In this document: positions 58,012 through 64,000 of the stretch, piece after piece | How positions within the stretch are numbered: the first letter of the stretch is position 1 | Layout: every line of letters starts with the position of its first letter | Assembly (NCBI RefSeq): GCF_963082655.1 | Contig: NC_081552.1 | Span: 55,330,286-55,394,285, forward strand | Source of the DNA: Stomoxys calcitrans | Lineage: Eukaryota; Arthropoda; Insecta; Diptera; Muscidae | DNA: 64,000 nt | Direction of reading: 5' to 3' | The notes under the pieces: model-generated | What the model was told of the DNA's origin: nothing | The model's database searches: none | The model's input: only the letters and a program-made list of their open reading frames with translations | Position numbers and translations under genes: made by a program

Positions 58012-58184
58012 TATTAGTCAGACTTTGGTTAATTTGCAATAATGTTGTCATTTGTTAATCGTAGTTATTACAGTTTGAGTTTGGCTCGAAATTTGATACG
58101 GATTGTTTCATAACCCATCTGAACACATCCGCCGAGATCAATCAAATTGATTCAGAATTGGATATAGTTCCCGTTGTATTTATA

Positions 58185-58254
58185 TTGGGTTGCCCAAAAA
58201 GTAATTGCGGATTTTTTAAAAGAAAGTAAATGCATTTTTAATAAAACTTAGAAT
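58185..58254. mobile_element. Mariner-type MITE, copy 3, truncated
   Basis: TTGGGTTGCCCAAAAAGTAA to AATAAAACTTAGAAT only. This is one end of the 236-bp MITE, joined directly to subfamily C sequence. Confidence 0.75.
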
Positions 58255-58311
58255 TAGGTTAGGTGTAGGGTATTATACAGTCGGCAACGCCCGACATTTG
58301 CCCTTACTGGT

Positions 58312-59370
58312 TGATCATTTGAAATGACTTTTATAATTTTTCAAAATTTCGTTCATCTCATTTTGAAGTGCATAATCTAAACAAAACGTGGCATTCTGAT
58401 GCTTTCTATATTTTATATGTTTCGATGTGGCGACCCATCCTCAAACCTTATGATGAGCATTTTCCTCCTTCAATGCTATAAACACGCTTTTGGAAGATCT
58501 TTACAAAATGTTCGTCACTTTGCCATAGTGACAATTGAATGGCTGGCTGAGTAGTTGATTGTTTGAGTAGTTGCTTGGTTAGTTGGTAGGTAATATAATT
58601 CAAGCATTTTTCCACTGCTTTTGTTATATGCTGGTACATAATTAGAATCTGCAGTGGTGGTAGCTCGAACAAATTTGTTGTAACCTTATCTAGAGTTACA
58701 ACGACGTTTGCTTTCCTTTGTTGTCTCAATGCGAGATTTGTGGTACTTTTGTTTTACCCAGATATTTTTCTAAGAAGGAAGCCCTTCACCATGTTCAGTA
58801 CATGCCTAGTTGTACATATATGGAAAACTGCGACATGCCTATGTAGCCACCACCACCTTCATGGAAGCTGAAGCACTGGATTCTCTATCCATTGCATGAT
58901 GATGAATGGCCCAAAGTGTTGTGTTGCAATGTCTACTACTGCTCACTATCATAACAACATAACGGTCTGCCATTTGAGTTACTTTCATCCAAGTGTGGTT
59001 TCAATTCGGTGGCATCTTCATTGTTTGTATGTTGCAGCAGCGACAGCAGTTGGAGCTGAAGCAGCAACATCTTCTTTCAGGTCTATTTATGCTAAGATAA
59101 ATGTATCATTCAACGGTCTTCATCAACATACCAGTCTCTTGGCTGCCAGCTAGAATATCGATTACATGGGCTATGGCCAATGCATACGTCTAAGGGATTT
59201 CTGTTTTTTGCCTTTGTTGAGGTTCTTCTAGAGCTCGGAGCCAAAAAAACTAGGATAGAGGAAAAGGAATGACATTTGCAAAACACAAAAGGTGAGACAT
59301 TTGGTTTTGTGTAAATTATGGAGCAAATATTCGTACTTATACTAAATTTTATTTATGCAATCTAATAGCA
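58312..59370. other. Low-repeat island, no gene recognised
   Basis: This is the only long stretch in the right half without an identifiable element. Two short ORFs (58448-58729 on the minus strand, 93 codons; 58896-59153 on the plus strand, 85 codons) have no recognisable domain. Their base composition does not look clearly coding. TTGATTGTTTGAGTAGTTGC-type runs and GCAGCAGCGACAGCAGTTGG are simple-sequence-like. It may be an exon or a regulatory piece of a neighbouring gene, but nothing here shows it. Confidence 0.4.
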
Positions 59371-59372
59371 AA

Positions 59373-60855
59373 AAACAAGTAAAAGCGTGATAAGTTCGAC
59401 CGGGCCGTATCTTGGGAACCCACCACCGTGGATCGAATTTATCAAGTTCTTTGAATAACTTTTTCAAATAGAACAAATAAGAGCGTGCTAAGTTCGGCCG
59501 GGCCGAATCTTATATACCCTCCACCATGGATCGCATTTGTCGAGTTCTATGCGCGATATCTCTTTTTAGGCAAACAAAGAATATTGAATTAGAACTGTTA
59601 TGCTATTGGAGCTATATGAAGTTATAGTCCGATTCTGACCATAAATGAATGCTGAACATTGTAGAAGTCATTGTATAATATTTCAGTTAATTCGGATAAG
59701 AATTGCGCATTGGAGAGGCTCAAGAAGCAAAATCGGGAGATCGGGGGAGCTGTATCAAGCTATATATCGATTCAAACTATATTGAACACGTATGTTGCAG
59801 GCCATTAGAAAAGCCGTTGTACAAAATTTCTGCCAAATCGGATGAGAATTGCGCGCTCTATTTGCTCAAGAAGTCAAGATCCCAGATCGGTTTATATGGC
59901 AGCTATATCAGATAACGATTTGAATCACACTTAACACTGTTGTTGGAAGCGATACCAAAACACCACGTGCAAAATTTCAGTCAAATCGGACGAGAATTGC
60001 GGCCTCTAGAGGCTCAAGAAGTCAAGACCCAAGATCGGTTGATATGGCAGCTATACCAAATTATGAGCCGATTTGAATCATACTTGGCACAGTTGTTGGA
60101 ATTGATACCAAAACACCACGTGCAAAATTTCAGTCAAATCGGATAAGAATTGCGCCCCCTAAAAGATGAAGAAGTCAAGACCCCAGATCGGTTTATACGG
60201 AAGCTATATCAGGTTATAAACCGATTAAAACCATACTTAGCACAGTTGCTGGAAGTGATACCAAAATACAACGTGCAAAATTTCAGTCAAATCGGACGAG
60301 AATTGCGCCCTCTAGAAGCTCAAGAAGTCAAAACCCAAGATCGGTTTATATGGCAGCTATATCAATACATATACCGCTTTGGCACATTTACAATCCCAAC
60401 CGACCGACACTAATAAAAAGTAGTTGTGCAAAATTTCAAGCGCCTGGCTTTACTCCTTCGAAAGTTAGCGTGCTTTCGACAGACAGACGGACGGACATTG
60501 CTAGATCGACTTGACGATCAAGAATGTATAAACTTTATGGGGTCTCAGATGCATATTTCGAGGTGTTACAAACTGAATGACAAAATTAGTATACCCCCAT
60601 CCTATGGTGGAGGGTATAAAAACATCAGTTTATATGGCAGCTATATCAGGTTATATACCGATTTAGACCGTACTTAAAACAGTTGTTCGAAGTCATACCA
60701 AAACGACATATGCAAAATTTCAACCATATTGGATAAGAATTGCGCCCTCTAGAAGCCCAAGTAGTCTAATCGGGAGATCGGTTTATATGGCGGCTATATC
60801 AGGATGTGAACTGATTTAGAACATACTTGACACAGTTGTTGAAAGTCAAAACTAG
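59373..60855 (-). mobile_element. DINE-1-like element, subfamily A, split by a second A copy
   Basis: The head ACAAGTAAAAGCGTGATAAG with GTTCGACCGGGCCGTA and GGATCGAATTTATCAAGTTC lies at 59375-59470. Units resume at 60623 (CATCAGTTTATATGGCAGCT) and run to about 60855, where the 5' half is missing. Confidence 0.65.
59471..60622 (-). mobile_element. DINE-1-like element, subfamily A, full length, nested
   Basis: The head ACAAATAAGAGCGTGCTAAG with the perfect hairpin GTTCGGCCGGGCCGAA is at 59474. Six units with 'ccaaaacaccacgtgcaaaatttcag' in pieces follow, then ACAGACAGACGGACGGACAT at 60479 and CATCCTATGGTGGAGGGTAT at 60599-60618. The host copy continues on both sides. Confidence 0.8.
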
Positions 60856-60857
60856 AC

Positions 60858-61150
60858 GAACCGGGCCCGCTTCGCTGCGCCTTCTTTAACTCTCTAATAT
60901 CTTTTGAGGTTGGGGACATTTCGCCCTGAATGTGTATAACGAATTCGTGCCACTGTAGCCTATGTCCGTCTGTAACGCTGATCATGGTCATGTAAAAAAT
61001 TCTCCCCAAAGAGGTGTCGCACTGCGGCACGCCGTTCGGACTCGGCGATAAAAAAATGTCTCTTATTATTGATAAACTCAAATTGAATCGAAAAGAACTC
61101 ATTGATGTGTGAGAAGTTTATCCCTGCTCAGTTCCTGTGCAAAAATAGTG
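60858..61150. repeat. Family E head scrap plus an unclassified repeat
   Basis: GGGCCCGCTTCGCTGCGCCT marks an E head at 60863-60882. The following CAAAGAGGTGTCGCACTGCG and GGCACGCCGTTCGGACTCGG are familiar to me as a dispersed motif in fly genomes, but I cannot name the family. Confidence 0.45.
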
Positions 61151-61151
61151 C

Positions 61152-61254
61152 AAACAAGTAAAAAGGCGTTAAGTTCGGCCGGGCCGAAATTTGGATACCC
61201 ACCACCTCGGACATATATATAACAAAATATTGGTCTTTTTAGTAGTTATATCTA
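61152..61254 (-). mobile_element. DINE-1-like 3' end fragment, subfamily B
   Basis: The head ACAAGTAAAAAGGCGTTAAG with GTTCGGCCGGGCCGAA is followed by only about 60 bases of B sequence before the next head begins. Confidence 0.7.
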
Positions 61255-62705
61255 AAAACAAGTAAAAAGGCGTTAAGTTCGGCCGGGCCGAACTTTGGAT
61301 ACCCACCACCTCGGGTATACATGTACACCACCTTTCATCAAAATTCGATGAAAATTTCATACCTTATACTCATATACCTCATACCGATCTGAACTATATA
61401 CGACACGGATGTCGAAAAGCCGAACATAAGTCACTATGTCAAATTTCAGTAAAATCGGACTATAAATGCGCCTTTTATGGGGCCAAGACTTTAAATCGAG
61501 ATATCGGTCTACATGGCAGCTATATCCTAATCTGGACCGATTTGGGCCAAGTTGCATAAACATGTCGAAGAGTCTAACACTGAGCACTGTCCCAAATTTC
61601 GGCGAAATCGGAAAATACATGCCTCTTTTATGGGTCCTAAACCTTAAATCCAGAGATAGGTCTATATGGCAGCTATATTCAAATCTGGACCGATCTGGGC
61701 AAAATTGAAGAAGGACGTCGAAGAGCCTAACCATACTCACTGTCTCAAATTTCAGCGACATCGGACAATAAAATACGTCTTTTATGGCCCCAAAACCTAA
61801 AACCTAGATATCTGTCTATGTGGCAGCTATATCCAAATCTAGACCGATCTGTGCGATATTGCAGAGGTATGTCAAGGGGCTTAACTTAACTCACTGTCAA
61901 AAATTTCGGCGACATCGGATAATAAATTAGCATTTTATGGGCCTAAAACCATAAATCAGGAAATCGGTCTATTTGGCAGCTATATCCAAATCTGAACCGA
62001 TCTGGACCAAATTGTAGAAATATGTCGATGGGCCATACACAATTCACTGTCCCTAATTTCATCAAAATCGCATAATAAATGTGGCTTTTGTGGGCCTAAA
62101 ACCCTAAATCGGAGGATCGGTCTATATGGCAGCTATATCCAAATCTGAACCAATCTGAACCAAATTGAATAAACATGTCAAAGGGCCTAAGACAACTCAC
62201 TGTCCCAAATTTCAGCGAAATCGGATAATAAATGTGGCTTTTATGGGCCTTAGACCCTAAATCGGAGGATCGGTCTATATGGCAGCTATATCCAAATCTG
62301 GACCGATCTGAGCCAAATTAATGAACGATGTCGTAGGGCCTAACGAAACTCACTGCCCCAAATTTCAACAAAATCGGATAATAAATGTGGCTTTTATGGG
62401 CCTAAGACCCTAAATCGGCGCATCGGTCAAGATATAGTCCGATATAGCCCATCTTCGAACTTGATCTGCTTATGGACAAAAAAAGAATCTTTGCAAAATT
62501 TCAGCTCAATATCTCTATTTCTAAAGACTGTAGCGTGATTTCAACAGACAGACGGACAGACGGACGGACATGGCTAGATCGTCTTAGATTTTTACGCTGA
62601 TCAATAATTTATATACTTTATAGGGTCGAAAATGGATATTTCGATGTGTTGCAAACGGAATGAAAAAATGAATATACCCCCATCCTTCGGTGGTGGGTAT
62701 AATAA
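61255..62705 (-). mobile_element. DINE-1-like element, subfamily B, full length
   Basis: The head has the perfect hairpin GTTCGGCCGGGCCGAAC at 61278-61294. Seven to eight B units follow, then ACAGACAGACGGACAGACGG and the 5' block CATCCTTCGGTGGTGGGTAT at 62682-62701. It sits inside or beside another B head (61152-61254). Confidence 0.82.
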
Positions 62706-62815
62706 AACTACTCATGCAAAATTTCGGCCAAACCGGATAAGAATTGCGCCCGCTTGAAGCTCAAGAAGTCAAGACCCAAGGTCGGTTTATATGGCAGCTA
62801 TATAAGGTTACCTTC
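62706..62815 (-). repeat. DINE-1-like subfamily A unit fragment
   Basis: One A unit only (AGAATTGCGCCCGCTTGAAG, GGTCGGTTTATATGGCAGCT). Confidence 0.6.
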
Positions 62816-62887
62816 GGCCCCCCCATATTCTTCAAAATCGAAAATTGCCAAAATTCTTCTGTGAAATTGGTAAATATAACTAAATTT

Positions 62888-63747
62888 TTTTATACCCTCC
62901 ACCATAGGATGGAGGGTATAAAAATTCATTCTGTTTGTAACACCTTGAAATATGCGTCTAAGACCCCATTATATATATATATTCTTGATCGCAGTGACAT
63001 TTTAAGTCGAACTAGCCATGTCTGTCCGTCTGTCTGTCGAAAGCACGTTAGCTTTTGATGGAGTAAAGCTAGCCGCTTGAAATTTTGACTAATACTTTTT
63101 ATTAGTGTAGGTCGGTTGGGATTGTAAATGGGCCAAATCGGTCCATATTTTGATATAGCTGCCATACAAACCGATCTTGGGTGTTGATTTTTGAGCTTTT
63201 AGAATTCGCAATTCTTATCCGATTTGGCTATAATTTTGCACATAGTATTTTGGTATCACATCCAACATTTGTGCGAAGTATGGTCCTAATCGGTTCATAA
63301 CCTGGAGTAGGTGCCATATAAACCGATCTTGAATTTTGACTTCTTGAGCCGCCAGAGGACGCAATTCTCGTCCGATTTGACTGAAATGCACGTGGTGTTT
63401 TGTTATGACTTCCAATAACTGTGCTAGGTATGGCGCAAATCAGTACATAAGCTGATATAGCTGCCATATAAACCGATCTGGCTTCTTGACTTCTTCAGCA
63501 TCTAGAGAGAGCAATTCAATTTAGCACAAACTTTGTACAACGGCTTCTCCCATGGCCCTCAACAACCGTGTGCAATATGGTCTGAATCGATCTATAGCTT
63601 GATACAGCTCCCAAATAAACCGATATCCCGATTTTGCTTCTTGAGCCCCTACAAGGCGCAATTCTTATCCTAATGGACTGAAATATTATACAATGACTTC
63701 TACAATGTTCAGCATTCATTTATGGTCCGAATCGGACTATAACTTGT
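62888..63747 (+). mobile_element. DINE-1-like element, subfamily A, 3' end missing
   Basis: The 5' block here forms a clean hairpin (TATACCCTCCA..TGGAGGGTATA, 62891-62920). Next come TATATATTCTTGATCGCAG, GTCTGTCCGTCTGTCTGTCG and five A units. It stops in GGACTATAACTTG where the next 5' block begins. Confidence 0.75.
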
Positions 63748-64000
63748 TATACCCGCCACCATAGGATGGGGTATACTAATTTCGTCATTCTGTTTGTAAC
63801 TCCTTAAAAAATTCGGCAAAGACCCCATAAAGTATATTTATTCTTGATCGTCGCGACATTTTAAGTCGAACTAGCCATGTCCGTCCGTTTGTCTCTCCGT
63901 CCGTCTGTCGAAAGCACGCTAACTTTCGAAGGAGTAAAGCTAGCCGCTTGAAATTTTGCACAAATACTTCTTATTAGTGTCGGTCGGTTGGGATTGTAAA
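63748..64000 (+). mobile_element. DINE-1-like element, subfamily A, runs off the window
   Basis: The 5' block TTATACCCGCCACCATAGGA, ATTTATTCTTGATCGTCGCG, and the run GTCCGTCCGTTTGTCTCTCC with GTCCGTCTGTCG are present. The window ends near the first unit. Confidence 0.78.

Larger units (their letters stand above)
54563..58311 (+). mobile_element. DINE-1-like element, subfamily C, with three insertions
   Basis: The 5' block (CTGTGGTACAGGGTATTATA) is at 54566 and the 3' end (GGTGTAGGGTATTATACAGT, GGCAACGCCCGACATTTGCC, TTACTGG) at 58260-58310. C sequence is readable at 54563-55057, 57151-57404, 58014-58184 and 58255-58311. Family E (55058-57150), the mariner derivative (57405-58011) and a MITE fragment (58185-58254) have landed in it. 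54377-54562 in front is unrecognised. Confidence 0.72.

Noticed and set aside
58448..59153. Two ORFs of 93 and 85 codons as host genes
   Set aside because: No recognisable domain, and partly simple-sequence composition. Left as an island to check, not a gene call.

Overview
The window looks like nuclear DNA from a higher fly, most likely a muscid or close calyptrate (Stomoxys, Musca or a relative). The evidence is short phased introns with GT..AG borders, a dipteran-type aldo-keto reductase gene, Jockey, RTE and LOA/R1-like retroposon remnants, and very dense interspersed elements with the block layout of Drosophila DINE-1/INE-1. The species call is inference.

The only convincing host gene is an aldo-keto reductase of the AKR1B (aldose reductase-like) type on the + strand. 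Its exons are at 4913-5055, 5134-5617 and 11937-12145, followed by two alternative last exons at 12229-12274 and 18303-18345. The first coding exon (about 20-25 residues) is not in the window. All four catalytic residues (Asp, Tyr, Lys, His) are present at the correct spacing. The two last exons join the same donor in the same phase and give different C-terminal tails, the part that shapes the substrate pocket in this family.

Almost everything else is repeats. Most belong to one superfamily, here called 'DINE-1-like' by its structure. The 5' end is a TTATACCC-type block followed by a short TA run and a GTCC/GTCT run. The middle is a minisatellite of roughly 150-bp units. The 3' end is a hairpin (TTCGGCCCGGCCGAA) followed by TTTTACTTG. 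Subfamily A units carry 'ctcaagaagtcaa', B units carry 'ctcactgtcccaaattt', C has a different hairpin (GTCGGGCGGTGCCGAC), and D is old debris. No Rep/helicase ORF is present, so all copies are non-autonomous.

Other elements are: a 2.4-kb foldback element (family E) with relatives; two copies of a 607-bp Tc1/mariner derivative with 195-bp inverted arms; a 236-bp mariner-type MITE family; a hAT-type MITE with an 8-bp target duplication; a short SINE-like repeat ending in (CAA)n; and broken LINEs (LOA/R1-like, Jockey, RTE and a second RT lineage). Insertions are nested up to three deep, which gives a relative age order.

Layout: 1-2230 diverged repeat F; 2676-4665 DINE-1-like; 4913-18650 the reductase gene, with introns full of repeats; 20190-48255 DINE-1-like copies with LINE fragments; 48255-50525 the best preserved LINE (RTE); 51205-51758 a palindrome around a long TA tract; 54563-58311 a nested tower; 58312-59370 a low-repeat island; 59371-64000 DINE-1-like again. 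All boundaries were read by eye and are good to a few bases where a target duplication is given, otherwise to about 10-30 bases.
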